A stretch of 64,000 nucleotides of DNA from a bacterium (GCA_030018315.1 JASEGA010000002.1:1-64000); one strand, 5' to 3'; shown: positions 45,551-54,754, numbered from the stretch's first letter. Numbers and translations: made by a program. The notes: generated from the sequence alone by a model not told the origin.

Positions 45551-45558
45551 TAAGGATA

Positions 45559-45579
45559 GGGCAACCACAAGGGTTGCCC
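45559..45579. repeat. Hairpin repeat between cysS and the acyl-CoA dehydrogenase gene
   Basis: GGGCAACC and GGTTGCCC around a short loop. It belongs to a GGGCAACCxxAGGGTTGCCCCTACA word common in bacterial genomes. No T-run follows, so it is not an evident terminator. Confidence 0.5.
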
Positions 45580-45597
45580 CCTACATTTAATGGGGTA

Positions 45598-46734
45598 ATG
45601 GATTACTTTATTTCTGCTGAACAGCGTGAGCTGAAAGAACTGGCAGCTAAAATTGCTAAAGAAAAGATACTACCTAAAAGAAAAGAGCTTGATGATAATG
45701 GTGAATTTCCTCGTTCTATTATGGAAGAACTTGCTAAATCTGATATGTTTAAGATATTTATTCCTAAAGAATATAACGGATTTGGTATGGGCACATTTGA
45801 GCTATGCCTTGTAGTTGAGGAGCTCTCCAAGGTATGTGCATCAGTAGCTACATCTTATGCAGCTACTGCACTTGCATCAACTCCAATAATACTTTTTGGT
45901 AATGAAGAGCAAAAGTCAAAATATCTGCCAAGAATAGCTCAAGGGACTCTTGCCTCCTTTGGGTTGACAGAATCAGGAGCTGGCTCAGATGCTGGTGCAG
46001 TGCAGACAAGAGCAGTAAAGGAACACGATGTGTATTCTATCAATGGGACAAAACAATGGATAACAAATGGGGGGGAGGCAGAGTTATATGTCATTTTTGC
46101 ATCCACTAATCCGGAGCGTGGAGCAAGAGGATTATCTGCTTTTATTGTAGAAAAAGGTACACAGGGATTTTCGTTTGGCAAGCTTGAAGATAAGCTTGGT
46201 ATAAAAGCATCTTGTACACGTGAGCTCATTTTTGAGGATTGTAAAATATCGAGTTCTAACCTTCTTGGTAAAGAGGGCCTTGGTTTTATAGTCGCAATGC
46301 GTACATTTGACCGTACTAGACCTGGAGTAGGTGCACTATCAGTTGGGATTGCACAAGGAGCAATTGATGAAGTTACAAACTATGTAAAAACTGCTAAGCA
46401 ATTTAATAAACCAATAATAGCTTTTAAAGAAATCCAATTTATACTTGCTGAACTATCAACAAAAGTTGAAGCTGCAAGGTCACTTGTTTACTCCGTGGCA
46501 AGATATATAGATTCGGGAGCAAAAGATATTTCTAAATGGGCTGCAATGTCAAAACTATTTGCATCAGATGTAGCTGTTGAGGTGACTACAAATGTATTAC
46601 AGATTTTTGGTAATTATGGCTGTACAAAGAGATACCCAATTGAAAAGATATTTCGTGATGCAAAAATAACACAAATCTATGAAGGTACAAATGAGATACA
46701 GAAACTTGTTATAGCATCAGCACTTGCAAAATAG
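45598..46734 (+). CDS. Acyl-CoA dehydrogenase
   Basis: A flavoprotein of about 378 aa that oxidises acyl-CoA to enoyl-CoA, passing electrons to ETF. ATG 45598 (MDYFISAEQRELKELAAKIA) is the normal family start; an upstream TTG at 45574 would translate a dispersed hairpin repeat. GLTESGAGSDAGA and KQWITNGGEAELYVIFA bind FAD and substrate, and the catalytic base is the E in QIYEGTNEIQKLVIA. Chain-length preference is unknown. No ETF gene adjoins it. Confidence 0.92.
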   Translation: MDYFISAEQRELKELAAKIAKEKILPKRKELDDNGEFPRSIMEELAKSDMFKIFIPKEYNGFGMGTFELCLVVEELSKVCASVATSYAATALASTPIILFGNEEQKSKYLPRIAQGTLASFGLTESGAGSDAGAVQTRAVKEHDVYSINGTKQWITNGGEAELYVIFASTNPERGARGLSAFIVEKGTQGFSFGKLEDKLGIKASCTRELIFEDCKISSSNLLGKEGLGFIVAMRTFDRTRPGVGALSVGIAQGAIDEVTNYVKTAKQFNKPIIAFKEIQFILAELSTKVEAARSLVYSVARYIDSGAKDISKWAAMSKLFASDVAVEVTTNVLQIFGNYGCTKRYPIEKIFRDAKITQIYEGTNEIQKLVIASALAK

Positions 46735-46743
46735 TAGTATTTT

Positions 46744-47598
46744 ATGTTTACAGAAAGCAATGTAGATTTTGAAGCTTCAAAGGTTGTTGTCCTGCCCATT
46801 CCTTACGAAAAAACAGTGACAGGTAGACGGGGTACACGATACGGCCCTCAAGCAATCTTGCAGGCATCGCAATGGCTTGAGCTATGGGATGAGGAGTTAA
46901 ATTTTGAGCCATCTGAAATTGGTATTCATACACTCCCTGAGATTAAGCCTACAATAAATAATCCAGAGAAGATTGTGGAAGTGGTTTATAAAAAAGTTAA
47001 CTCTTTGCTTGTCAAAAATAAATTCCCTGTTATACTTGGGGGTGAGCATTCTATATCTATAGGGGCTGTTAAAGCACTTAGTGAACATTACACAGAACTC
47101 TCCGTTGTTGCACTTGACGCACACGCCGACTTACGTGATGAATATGAGAACTCCAAATATTCTCACGCCTGTGTGGTAAGGAGGATTCAAGAAATAGCAC
47201 AAACCATAGTCTCTGGTGTAAGAAGTTTATCAAAGGAGGAGGCAAAATATATTTCGGAATGTACCTCAGATATGCAGGCTGATGTTACTTCAAATAGAAG
47301 TAGAATAAGAGTTTTTAAAGACTTAAATACTGATAGTATTTCAGAACTTTCAACAAATGTTTATCTTAACATAGATCTTGATGTTCTTGATCCTGGAATT
47401 ATGCCAAGTGTAGGGACTCCAGAACCTGGCGGATTTGGCTGGTATGAGATATTGGAATTTCTCAAGACTTTGATTAAATCAAAAAAGGTTATAGGTTTTG
47501 ATGTAGTTGAACTATGTCCAATTCGTAATAACCAAGCACCAGACTATCTAGCTGCCAAGCTTGTTTATAAGATTTTAGGGTATACATTTCGTCCTTAG
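46744..47598 (+). CDS. Agmatinase/arginase family ureohydrolase
   Basis: A 284-aa binuclear manganese hydrolase. Metal ligands are visible in GGEHSISIG, DAHADLRDEY followed by SHAC, and NIDLDVLDPGIMP. Agmatinase (agmatine to putrescine plus urea) is the usual annotation for this length, with EPGGFGWYEIL near the active site. It follows the acyl-CoA dehydrogenase by nine bases. Arginase or guanidinobutyrase activity cannot be excluded. Confidence 0.88.
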   Translation: MFTESNVDFEASKVVVLPIPYEKTVTGRRGTRYGPQAILQASQWLELWDEELNFEPSEIGIHTLPEIKPTINNPEKIVEVVYKKVNSLLVKNKFPVILGGEHSISIGAVKALSEHYTELSVVALDAHADLRDEYENSKYSHACVVRRIQEIAQTIVSGVRSLSKEEAKYISECTSDMQADVTSNRSRIRVFKDLNTDSISELSTNVYLNIDLDVLDPGIMPSVGTPEPGGFGWYEILEFLKTLIKSKKVIGFDVVELCPIRNNQAPDYLAAKLVYKILGYTFRP

Positions 47599-47620
47599 TC
47601 ATTTGTTATTCATAACGAGT

Positions 47621-48571
47621 CTAAAGCCTCGAAATACATTTCTCATTAGTCAGTGGATTAGTTTTTCTTAATAGTTCTTTTATTTCTTTCTCATCTTTTT
47701 TAAGCTGATTTTTTAAGGCTTCAAGACTTTCAAAAGCACGATTCTCTCTTATATAGTTTATAAACTCAACTTTAACCTCTTGATGTAGCAAATTTTTATT
47801 AAAATTAAATATATGAACTTCAAGTCCAAGTTCAGATGAGTCATGAAATGTTGGCTTCTTCCCTATATTCATCATGCCGGATAGTCTATTCCCTTTATAC
47901 CATACCCGTACAGCATATACTCCTTCTTTAGGGATAAGCTTTTTCATAGGAACTTTCAAATTAGCAGTAGGATAAGAAATAGACATCCCTATTTTCTTGC
48001 CAGGAATAACTTGCGATGAGATTGAATAAGGTCTCCCAAGTAATTCGTTTGCCTTACTCACTTCTCCATTTACAAGTGTATCCCTAACTCTTGTACTTGA
48101 TATAGGAAAACCATCAACATATACAGGGGGAACTCGCTCAACCTCAAATCCAAATTTTGCCCCTATATGGACAAGAAGCTCAAAATCACCCTCTGCTCTA
48201 TATCCAAAATGATGGTTATAACCTACCACAACTCTTTCTGGCTTTATATGGTCCACTATAAGCCAATGGACAAACTCTTTGGCACTCATGTTGGCGAGTC
48301 GCTTATCAAATTTTAAAATAAATAAATTATCTACCCCAAGTTCTCTTAAAATGGCTATTTTCTCACTTGTAGTTGTAAGAGTAAATAGGAGATTCCTATT
48401 CGAAATCACTTCCCTTGGATGAGGCTCAAATGTTACTATAAGGGAATGCCCATTTTTAATGACCTCTTTGACAACAGCTTGGTGACCAAGATGCAATCCA
48501 TCAAAAGTGCCTATAGATACGGAATCAATTAGTATTTTTTTTAATTCTTTAATATTCTTAATTGTCTTCAT
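47621..48571 (-). CDS. ribF: Bifunctional riboflavin kinase/FAD synthetase
   Basis: Makes FMN and FAD from riboflavin. At 316 aa it has both domains: N-terminal adenylyltransferase with IGTFDGLHLGHQAV and FDKRLANMSAKEFV, and C-terminal riboflavin kinase with GRPYSISSQVIPGKKIG and YPTANL. It begins four bases inside the end of truB (ATGA overlap), a common bacterial pairing. The last residues (TNPLTNEKCISRL) derive from spacer sequence. Confidence 0.95.
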   Translation of the reverse strand: MKTIKNIKELKKILIDSVSIGTFDGLHLGHQAVVKEVIKNGHSLIVTFEPHPREVISNRNLLFTLTTTSEKIAILRELGVDNLFILKFDKRLANMSAKEFVHWLIVDHIKPERVVVGYNHHFGYRAEGDFELLVHIGAKFGFEVERVPPVYVDGFPISSTRVRDTLVNGEVSKANELLGRPYSISSQVIPGKKIGMSISYPTANLKVPMKKLIPKEGVYAVRVWYKGNRLSGMMNIGKKPTFHDSSELGLEVHIFNFNKNLLHQEVKVEFINYIRENRAFESLEALKNQLKKDEKEIKELLRKTNPLTNEKCISRL

Positions 48572-49245
48572 CCTTCGTAAGAAATTAATAAACTCTCAAG
48601 CTCACTCCGGTTATGTATAGATTTGGGAGATACTGCCTGTGAGAGATTAAATTCACCTATTCTTGTGCGAGTGAGTGATTCAATACATGCACCACACCCA
48701 AGCTTATCTCCTAAATCTCTTGCAAGTGCCCTTATGTAAGTCCCTTTACCACACATAACTCTGACTTTTAACAATGGATAGGAGTAAGAAAGAAGCTCTA
48801 TTTGGTTTATCCGTACTTTTCTTGGAGGTCTTTTTACTGTTTTTCCTTCTCTTGCCATTTTATATAATGGTTTACCATCCAATTTTAATGCAGAATACAT
48901 TGGAGGTACCTGTAATATTTCGCCTACAAATTCTTGAAGCATTTTTCTTATTCTAATTTCTGAAATGTTTGATATGTAACTCTTACAAATAAGCTTGCCG
49001 CTTACATCGTCTGTAGTCCTTGTCTCACCAAGCTTAATAATGGCTTCATATTCTTTCTCCATATCCATTAGATAAGGAACAAGCTTAGTACTTTTCCCAA
49101 GACAAAGGATGAGGAGTCCACTTGCTGAAGGGTCAAGTGTACCTGTGTGACCGACTCTACGGAGGCCTAATATCTTTCTTATATATTTTACTACATCAAA
49201 CGATGTCCAGTGAATTGGCTTATTAATAAGGAGTAGCCCATGCAT
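48568..49245 (-). CDS. truB: tRNA pseudouridine-55 synthase
   Basis: Converts U55 of tRNAs to pseudouridine. The catalytic aspartate is D38 in GHTGTLDPSASGLL, and MHGLLLINKPIHWTSFDVV and KLDGKPLYKMAREG are typical. At 225 aa it is at the short end, lacking most of the C-terminal PUA-like domain. Its start codon shares a base with the stop of the PorV-like gene (TGATG), so the three minus-strand genes form one operon. Confidence 0.95.
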   Translation of the reverse strand: MHGLLLINKPIHWTSFDVVKYIRKILGLRRVGHTGTLDPSASGLLILCLGKSTKLVPYLMDMEKEYEAIIKLGETRTTDDVSGKLICKSYISNISEIRIRKMLQEFVGEILQVPPMYSALKLDGKPLYKMAREGKTVKRPPRKVRINQIELLSYSYPLLKVRVMCGKGTYIRALARDLGDKLGCGACIESLTRTRIGEFNLSQAVSPKSIHNRSELESLLISYEG

Positions 49246-50267
49246 CAGAAAGAGTAATCAAGTGAGAAGCGGTAATTGCTGGTAGGGAAGTCATAAAGTG
49301 CGGAGTCAACCCCTATATCAAAGCGTAGCCCTCTTATCTTCACTCCACCGCCATATGTTAGTCCCTCTCTTCTGCCTATTATGTCTGAAAAATGCCCTCC
49401 TCTCAAAGAGAATAAATTAGCCCATGTATACTCAATGCCAATCCCTTTCCATGTATCCTGATAGATATAGGTAAACCCTTTCTTAGGACTTTTTTGTGCT
49501 TCCCTTAAATCGTCTAAAATGCCAACAACAATCTTTGTCAGTTCTCCTGAGAGGGTTAATTTATTTGTAGATGTGTAGAGAGGGTGCCAAGCGAGTCCAA
49601 ATCTTAGTGTCCATGGAAGTGGGTCTGATTTGCCTGTTTCCGTATACTTTATATTTGGACCCATATTTTGGAGAGATAAACCAAGTTGCAGATTTTTATT
49701 TGGTATATAAAGGGTAGAACCATCAAATGCCCATGAAGTGCCTGTTCCACCACCTCTTTGGTGCAAGACTATCCAAACTATATCAGCAGGTGCAAGGAAG
49801 CTATAGATAAATTTTGCCCCTATCCCTGCACTCAATTTTTCGTTCAATTTAGTCCCATAAGAAATTTTTATTGATGCATCCCATGTCGTCCAACGTCCCA
49901 CTTCTTGGCCAGTCTCATCCATTCCGACAGTTTCCCCAGTAGTCAAATATATAATATGTCCACCGAGTACACCTGTTCCAGGAACTGGACGTGTAAATGT
50001 GATAAATTCGTAATACATCCCGGGATATAGACCTGGCAGCCAGTTTGCATGCATAAGAGCGATATCATTTTTATTTTGAAACCCCAATCCTGCATCATTA
50101 TAATAAGTAGCTAATGCATCATCAGAGATAGCAGTAAATGCAGCTCCCATCCCATTAGGTCTAGCACCCGGATATATTATAAGAAAGATTGCACCTGCCT
50201 CAGAGGCTCCACCGTAAAGTTTTACAGTTAAAAGTAAGGTGAACAACATTAATAAGTATTTTTTCAT
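49245..50267 (-). CDS. PorV/PorQ family outer-membrane protein
   Basis: A 340-aa outer-membrane beta-barrel with a signal peptide (KYLLMLFTLLLTVKLYGGAS). GAIFLIIYPGARPNGMGAAF and ISDDALATYYNDAGLGF, followed by MHANWLPGL, match PorV-like proteins, which shuttle cargo in type IX secretion in Bacteroidetes. The last strand NYRFSLDYSF has the terminal aromatic residue of barrels. It heads the operon with truB and ribF. A role in exporting the sorting-domain proteins of this window is a reasonable inference. Confidence 0.85.
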   Translation of the reverse strand: MKKYLLMLFTLLLTVKLYGGASEAGAIFLIIYPGARPNGMGAAFTAISDDALATYYNDAGLGFQNKNDIALMHANWLPGLYPGMYYEFITFTRPVPGTGVLGGHIIYLTTGETVGMDETGQEVGRWTTWDASIKISYGTKLNEKLSAGIGAKFIYSFLAPADIVWIVLHQRGGGTGTSWAFDGSTLYIPNKNLQLGLSLQNMGPNIKYTETGKSDPLPWTLRFGLAWHPLYTSTNKLTLSGELTKIVVGILDDLREAQKSPKKGFTYIYQDTWKGIGIEYTWANLFSLRGGHFSDIIGRREGLTYGGGVKIRGLRFDIGVDSALYDFPTSNYRFSLDYSF

Positions 50268-50276
50268 TTCGTTTAT

Positions 50277-50304
50277 ATTATACGCTATAATTATTTTTTG
50301 TCAA
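50277..50304 (-). promoter_or_regulatory. Consensus promoter of the porV-truB-ribF operon
   Basis: On the minus strand, a perfect TTGACA (50304-50299), a 16-base spacer and a perfect TATAAT (50282-50277), nine bases before the ATG at 50267. No Shine-Dalgarno is present. Confidence 0.7.
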
Positions 50305-50318
50305 GTCCTAAAATATTT

Positions 50319-50900
50319 TGTGAGAGGGAAGGTACATGGTATACAGGGGATTAGAGGATTAAAGTTTCCACAGGATCCGTATGGATATGAAAGAAGATTT
50401 AGTAAACGAGTTACACAAAATCGCAAATAAAAAGCTTGAGAAATCTCCAAAATTAACTTATATTTAGCTAAAGAAGATTTTTTAAGATGGTTTATTATGA
50501 CATGATAAAAGGGGTATCAAAGTTTGATATAAGATTAAAGAAGAAGGTATGAAAAACAGGGATTGAGAGGTCTTGAGGAGCATTACAGGGCTCCGAAACA
50601 CATTCAAATTATAGAGATATATAGAGAAATATTGGCCCCAAATGAAAAGATTACACCTTCCCAGATATGAATTTACTGCAAGAGATGTGAGAACCGGGGT
50701 GAGTGCCATACTTATGGGGAGACCAAAGATGGGACTAACGCCGCAATCTTTGCAAGCTATGAAAAAATAGAGACAGGAGACGAAAAACTCCAATAGAAAT
50801 ACTTGAGGAAACTGGAAGTAGGGTCTCCCCCAAGTTTTCAATTTACCTACAATTATTTTAGATAATTTTATTGACAATTTTATAGAGGATGGATACCATG
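50319..50900 (+). pseudogene. Decayed integrase-type transposase (most complete copy)
   Basis: In shifting frames the DNA reads VRGKVHGIQGIRGLKFPQDP and YGYERRF, then KEDFLRWF, KGVSKFDIRLKKK, HYRAPKHIQIIEIYREILAP, then LPRYEFTARDVRTG (integrase core), then VFNLPTII and [12 protein letters not shown]. It resembles IS481/ISNCY-like transposases but has many stops and an internal deletion. Its first 146 bases recur at 14054-14199 and its last 300 or so, inverted, at 10110-10500. The longest antisense frame across it is a shadow. The region 50901-51240 holds nothing else I can name. Confidence 0.6.
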
Positions 50901-51087
50901 TGGGGTCATCACACACCAATTGCATGCATGCCTAATTCATTTGCCGAGAGAATATCATTGAGAAGCCCAATCACTGGCTTGTTTTAAATTAATTAGTTTT
51001 TCATCTTTTCCTTGGAGTATCTCAAAGATTTGCTGTTTCCCTATTTTTTGGTTTTTCTCTAAATATGGAGTGCAACAACACCGCCGT

Positions 51088-51107
51088 TGTTCGCAGAATC
51101 CTGTGGA
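51088..51107. repeat. 20-base direct repeat, upstream copy
   Basis: TGTTCGCAGAATCCTGTGGA, repeated exactly at 51282-51301, where it encodes the first residues of the FemAB-like protein. The 174 bases between hold that gene's promoter. Confidence 0.6.
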
Positions 51108-51242
51108 CATGCAAAAACATAGTTTTTGCACAGATTATGAAATTTATACCATAAATTTTGGGGAAACTCCAGAAATTATGTCCTAAGTATAGGATTGAGA
51201 TAGTGTATTAGGAGTATAAGACAACGGAATACGAGTTTTATA

Positions 51243-51271
51243 TTGACAACCTTAGAAGAACATAATAAAAT
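51243..51271 (+). promoter_or_regulatory. Promoter of the FemAB-like operon (leaderless type)
   Basis: TTGACA (51243-51248), a 17-base spacer and TAAAAT (51266-51271), nine bases before ATG 51281. No Shine-Dalgarno is present. Confidence 0.6.
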
Positions 51272-51280
51272 TATTCTTAA

Positions 51281-52246
51281 ATGTTCGCAGAATCCTGTGG
51301 AGAAGTGTTAAGATTTAAAGAAAATGAAAGAAAGAAGTGGGAAGAGTTTGTTGAAACTTCAGAGAATGGAACTATCTTTCACTTGAGAAAATTCATTGAT
51401 TACCACCCAAAAGGAAAATTTGTAGACCATAGTCTAATCTTTTCAAAAAAGGGTAATCCAATAGCTTTATTTCCAGCAGTTATTAAGGGAGATAAACTTA
51501 TATCACACCCAGGGGCTTCTTATGGTGGATTTGTTATGAAAGAGGGAATTGGAATCAGAGAAAGCTCACAAATTGTTGAAACACTATTAAATTACAGCAA
51601 AAAACAAGGAATAAAAAGGATTGAAATTACACAGACACCGCTCATTTATTATAAATTACCATGTAATTATATAGATTTTGCACTTATGAAACAAGGCTTC
51701 AAATATAAGAAGAGAGAACTTACTGCAGTAGTTACCATAGAACACGAAAATACAATAATTTCTACTTTTAAACCTGAAGCCAGAACTGCAGTGAGAAAGG
51801 CAGAAAAATTAGAGGTGAAAGTGCATGAATCAACTGATTTTGTGACCTTTTATAAAATATTGAAAAAAAATCTGTCAATGAGACACGGAGTTACACCTAC
51901 ACATACTGTTTCAGAACTCAAACTTTTACATTCTATTTTTACGAAGCGTATAAAGCTGTTTAGCGCATTCATTGGACAAAAAATGATAGCAGGGATTGTG
52001 ATTTTTATCGCTAATCAAAGAGTTATGCTTGCTTTTTACATCAGCCATATTGAAGATTGCCAACAATATAGACCAGTTAATATTTTGATTTATAAGTTGT
52101 TAGAATGGGGTAAAACAAATAAATATAAATACTTAGACCTCGGAACCTTTACATTAAATATGGAACCAGACTGGGGACTGGGAAAGTTTAAAGAAAATTT
52201 CAGAGCCAGAGGCATTTTCAGAGATACATTTTATATAAATTTATAG
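51281..52246 (+). CDS. FemAB-like GNAT acyltransferase
   Basis: A 321-aa protein with the tandem GNAT fold of FemAB/peptidoglycan-bridge or cellulose-biosynthesis BioF2-like transferases. ENGTIFHLRKFIDYHPKGKF, FKPEARTAVRKAEKLEVKV and YLDLGTFTLNMEPDWGLGKF are the recognisable family stretches. It opens the plus-strand polysaccharide operon, so an amino-acid or acyl modification of a surface glycan or lipid carrier is plausible. The first six residues (MFAESC) come from a 20-base direct repeat that also occurs 194 bases upstream. Confidence 0.75.
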   Translation: MFAESCGEVLRFKENERKKWEEFVETSENGTIFHLRKFIDYHPKGKFVDHSLIFSKKGNPIALFPAVIKGDKLISHPGASYGGFVMKEGIGIRESSQIVETLLNYSKKQGIKRIEITQTPLIYYKLPCNYIDFALMKQGFKYKKRELTAVVTIEHENTIISTFKPEARTAVRKAEKLEVKVHESTDFVTFYKILKKNLSMRHGVTPTHTVSELKLLHSIFTKRIKLFSAFIGQKMIAGIVIFIANQRVMLAFYISHIEDCQQYRPVNILIYKLLEWGKTNKYKYLDLGTFTLNMEPDWGLGKFKENFRARGIFRDTFYINL

Positions 52247-52250
52247 TAAA

Positions 52251-52652
52251 ATGAGAAATTCTAAATCCGAAATCCTAAATTCTAAACAAATTCCCAAAAT
52301 ACAAGGTGCGAAACAATACAATTTAGAGGAAAGGACTTTAAAATTTGCCAAGAGAGTGATTGCATTTATTGCAGATGTTCCAAGAACTATAGCTAATACA
52401 GAAATAATAAAACAACTTGTTAGAGCTTCCAGTTCTGTTGGTGCAAATTATATTGAGGCAAACGAGTCTTTGAGTAAAAAAGATTTTGTGATGAGAATCA
52501 AGATTTGTCGTAAAGAATCTAAAGAAAGTATTTACTGGCTAAAACTTATTGAGATACGAGGACAAGAGATAGAAATGGAAAAGGAATTACTGATCCGGGA
52601 GGGAATTGAACTTATGAAGATATTCGGCTCAATAGTTGAGAAGACAAAATAA
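52251..52652 (+). CDS. Four-helix bundle protein (23S rRNA IVP family)
   Basis: A 133-aa member of the S23/IVP-type four-helix bundle family. LEERTLKFAKRVIAFIADVP, QLVRASSSVGANYIEANES and KESIYWLKLIE are diagnostic. The first dozen residues (MRNSKSEILNSK) derive from AAATCC/AAATTCTAAA spacer repeats, so the biological start may be later. These proteins are common between polysaccharide genes and inside rRNA intervening sequences; the function is unknown. It lies five bases after the FemAB-like gene. Confidence 0.85.
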   Translation: MRNSKSEILNSKQIPKIQGAKQYNLEERTLKFAKRVIAFIADVPRTIANTEIIKQLVRASSSVGANYIEANESLSKKDFVMRIKICRKESKESIYWLKLIEIRGQEIEMEKELLIREGIELMKIFGSIVEKTK

Positions 52653-52718
52653 GTTTTGAATATTTGAATTTAGAATTTGTTTAGGATTTAGTACTTAGAA
52701 TTTAGGATTTTTATAAGC

Positions 52719-53786
52719 ATGGGACTTCGTATCTTGCACATAGCACCGTTTAACTTCTCAGGCGTCCCTATCGAACTTGTAAAAGCAGAGAGAAAATTAG
52801 GGCATTACTCAAGACTTATTACATTAGGAAAGGATACAAGAAACTATGAAGAAGATATTTGCTTGAACCTGCCATGGCTTGATAATCCTATACTTAGGAA
52901 AATAAAGGAAATAGTACAACCTAAAGAAAGAAGAGAAGAGCGTAACATTATAAAAATACCAAAGGAGTTACCACCTAAATGGAAACCAGGAAATGTTGAG
53001 ATATTTCTATTTAACTTACGAGATTTATTGTGGAAGAAAAAAGTAAATAAAGTCATAAAAAAGAGTGATTTTTGGGGATTCGATATTTACCAACTTGATG
53101 GCGGAATTGAATTCTCACGAAATGGTAAATTTATGAAAAAAGCCAAAGCACTTGGCAAGAAAATAGTATGCTGTTACCTTGGGATTGACATGAGAATTAC
53201 TGGGGTGATACCTGAGATAGACAAGTTGAGCGACCTAAATGTAACATTTGAATTTGACCACCTTAAACTTTATCCGGGAATACATTTTCTACTATACCCG
53301 TTTGATGCAAGTGAATTTAGACAAAGAGAAAAGGAGAATGAGATTTTGAGAATTTGTCATGCCCCTACTGTGCGAAAAACGAAAGGAACAGATAAAATTA
53401 TAAAATGTATAAAAGGACTGGAAAAATTATATCCGTGTGAATTAGTGCTTATTGAAGGAGTGACACATGAAGAAGCTGTAAAAATAAAGTATACTTGTGA
53501 TATATTAGTTGACCAGCTCGGTGAACTGGGGTATGGGATAAATTCATTAGAAAGCTTGGCTATGGGAATACCTACTTGTGTTGAACTTACACCAGAGCTT
53601 GAAAATGAGATTGGGGAACATCCTTTTATAAAAGTAAATGAAGAAAATCTTGGAGAGAAGCTAATACAACTGATTAACAATAAAGAATTAAGACAAGAAA
53701 AGGCTAAAAAAGGAAGAGAGTGGGTAGTAAAGCACCATAATCCTATAAAAATTGTAAAAGAGATTCATAATCTATTAGGAATTTGA
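52719..53786 (+). CDS. Glycosyltransferase (GT4-like)
   Basis: A 355-aa protein with a GT-B type fold. The start MGLRILHIAPFNFSGVPIEL resembles a GT4 N-terminus, and the C-terminal half has ILRICHAPTVRKTKGTDKII and a GYGINSLESLAMGIPTCVEL stretch in place of the usual EAMACGxPV. Donor and acceptor are unknown. It overlaps the next glycosyltransferase by four bases. Confidence 0.75.
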   Translation: MGLRILHIAPFNFSGVPIELVKAERKLGHYSRLITLGKDTRNYEEDICLNLPWLDNPILRKIKEIVQPKERREERNIIKIPKELPPKWKPGNVEIFLFNLRDLLWKKKVNKVIKKSDFWGFDIYQLDGGIEFSRNGKFMKKAKALGKKIVCCYLGIDMRITGVIPEIDKLSDLNVTFEFDHLKLYPGIHFLLYPFDASEFRQREKENEILRICHAPTVRKTKGTDKIIKCIKGLEKLYPCELVLIEGVTHEEAVKIKYTCDILVDQLGELGYGINSLESLAMGIPTCVELTPELENEIGEHPFIKVNEENLGEKLIQLINNKELRQEKAKKGREWVVKHHNPIKIVKEIHNLLGI

Positions 53787-54748
53787 AAGCAAGCATTATA
53801 ATTCCTACCCATAATAGGGTTAATTCATTAAAAAAACTACTCTATGCTTTATCCAAACAAAATTATCCAAAAGAAGAGTTTGAAGTCATTGTGATTGATA
53901 ACGGCTCAACTGATGAGACATATGAGTTTTTGTCCCAATTTATCGGGATTAATCCAGAGTTAAATCTTAAAATCATAAGATACTCAGTAAACCAGGGAGC
54001 CGCTAAAGCACACAATGATGGAATTAAAATAGCAAAAGGTGAAATAATTATATTGTTAGACGATGACTTATTACCTATACCATCTTTCCTTAGAGCACAT
54101 ATTGAATGCCATACACAAGAACACTATGTCGGTATAGGGAATAGAAAATATATAGAATCAAAACAACAGAAGTGGCTGGCAAGATACTTGTCAACTAGGG
54201 GTGTGCATAAACTTATAAATAAAGAAAATATACCATTCAAATGCTTATGGACAGGTAATACTTCTTTTAGAAAGGAAGACATTATGAAAGTCGGATTATT
54301 TGATGAACAATTTAAAGGTATTATGGGAGGAGAGGACTTGGAATTAGGGTATAGATTGGAAAAGGAGAGGATGAAATTTAGATATGTCAAAGAAGCAATC
54401 ACTTATCATCCACTGTGTGAATTAGATGAAATTTTAGAAAAACAGAGAAGATTCGGTAAAGACGTTGTTCCGCTCCTATTAAATAAGGACCCTATATTTT
54501 ATAAGCTTTTAAAAATAAATGTCGTAGAGAACCCAAATTTATTAGTAAAAATAGCTATATCACAAATTTTTTATAAGATTATAAGAAACACAATTTACTT
54601 TCTAAATAAGATTTATATACCTCCAATTATTTTCGATTACCTCATTTATTACAATAGAATCTACGGATTTAAAGAATCAAAGTTTGACGATGCCCCAAAG
54701 CTTCGTGATGAAATCCCGATTTATCGGAAATTAGGTCAGTTCTCCTGA
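53783..54748 (+). CDS. Glycosyltransferase family 2
   Basis: A 321-aa GT-A enzyme. SIIIPTHNRVNSLKKLLYAL, IDNGSTDETYE and the metal-binding LLDDDLLPIP are the GT2 signatures, with GEDLELGYRLEKE near the acceptor site. The start is TTG 53783. The last 20 or so residues (LRDEIPIYRKLGQF) come from hairpin-repeat DNA (ATCCCGAT...ATCGG, then GTCAGTTC/GAACTGAC), so the original C-terminus has probably been extended. Confidence 0.88.
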   Translation: MKASIIIPTHNRVNSLKKLLYALSKQNYPKEEFEVIVIDNGSTDETYEFLSQFIGINPELNLKIIRYSVNQGAAKAHNDGIKIAKGEIIILLDDDLLPIPSFLRAHIECHTQEHYVGIGNRKYIESKQQKWLARYLSTRGVHKLINKENIPFKCLWTGNTSFRKEDIMKVGLFDEQFKGIMGGEDLELGYRLEKERMKFRYVKEAITYHPLCELDEILEKQRRFGKDVVPLLLNKDPIFYKLLKINVVENPNLLVKIAISQIFYKIIRNTIYFLNKIYIPPIIFDYLIYYNRIYGFKESKFDDAPKLRDEIPIYRKLGQFS

Positions 54749-54754
54749 ACTGAC
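54735..54754. repeat. Perfect 8-base-stem hairpin at the operon end
   Basis: GTCAGTTC, loop TCCT, GAACTGAC. It spans the stop codon of the GT2 gene. It could act as a weak terminator between the two convergent polysaccharide operons, but lacks a T-run. Confidence 0.5.

Noticed and set aside
50482-50925. 147-aa minus-strand open frame, with similar frames at 10029-10223 and 10300-10509
   Set aside because: They are antisense to the decayed integrase-type transposase; their mutual similarity reflects the two copies of that element, not a real protein family.
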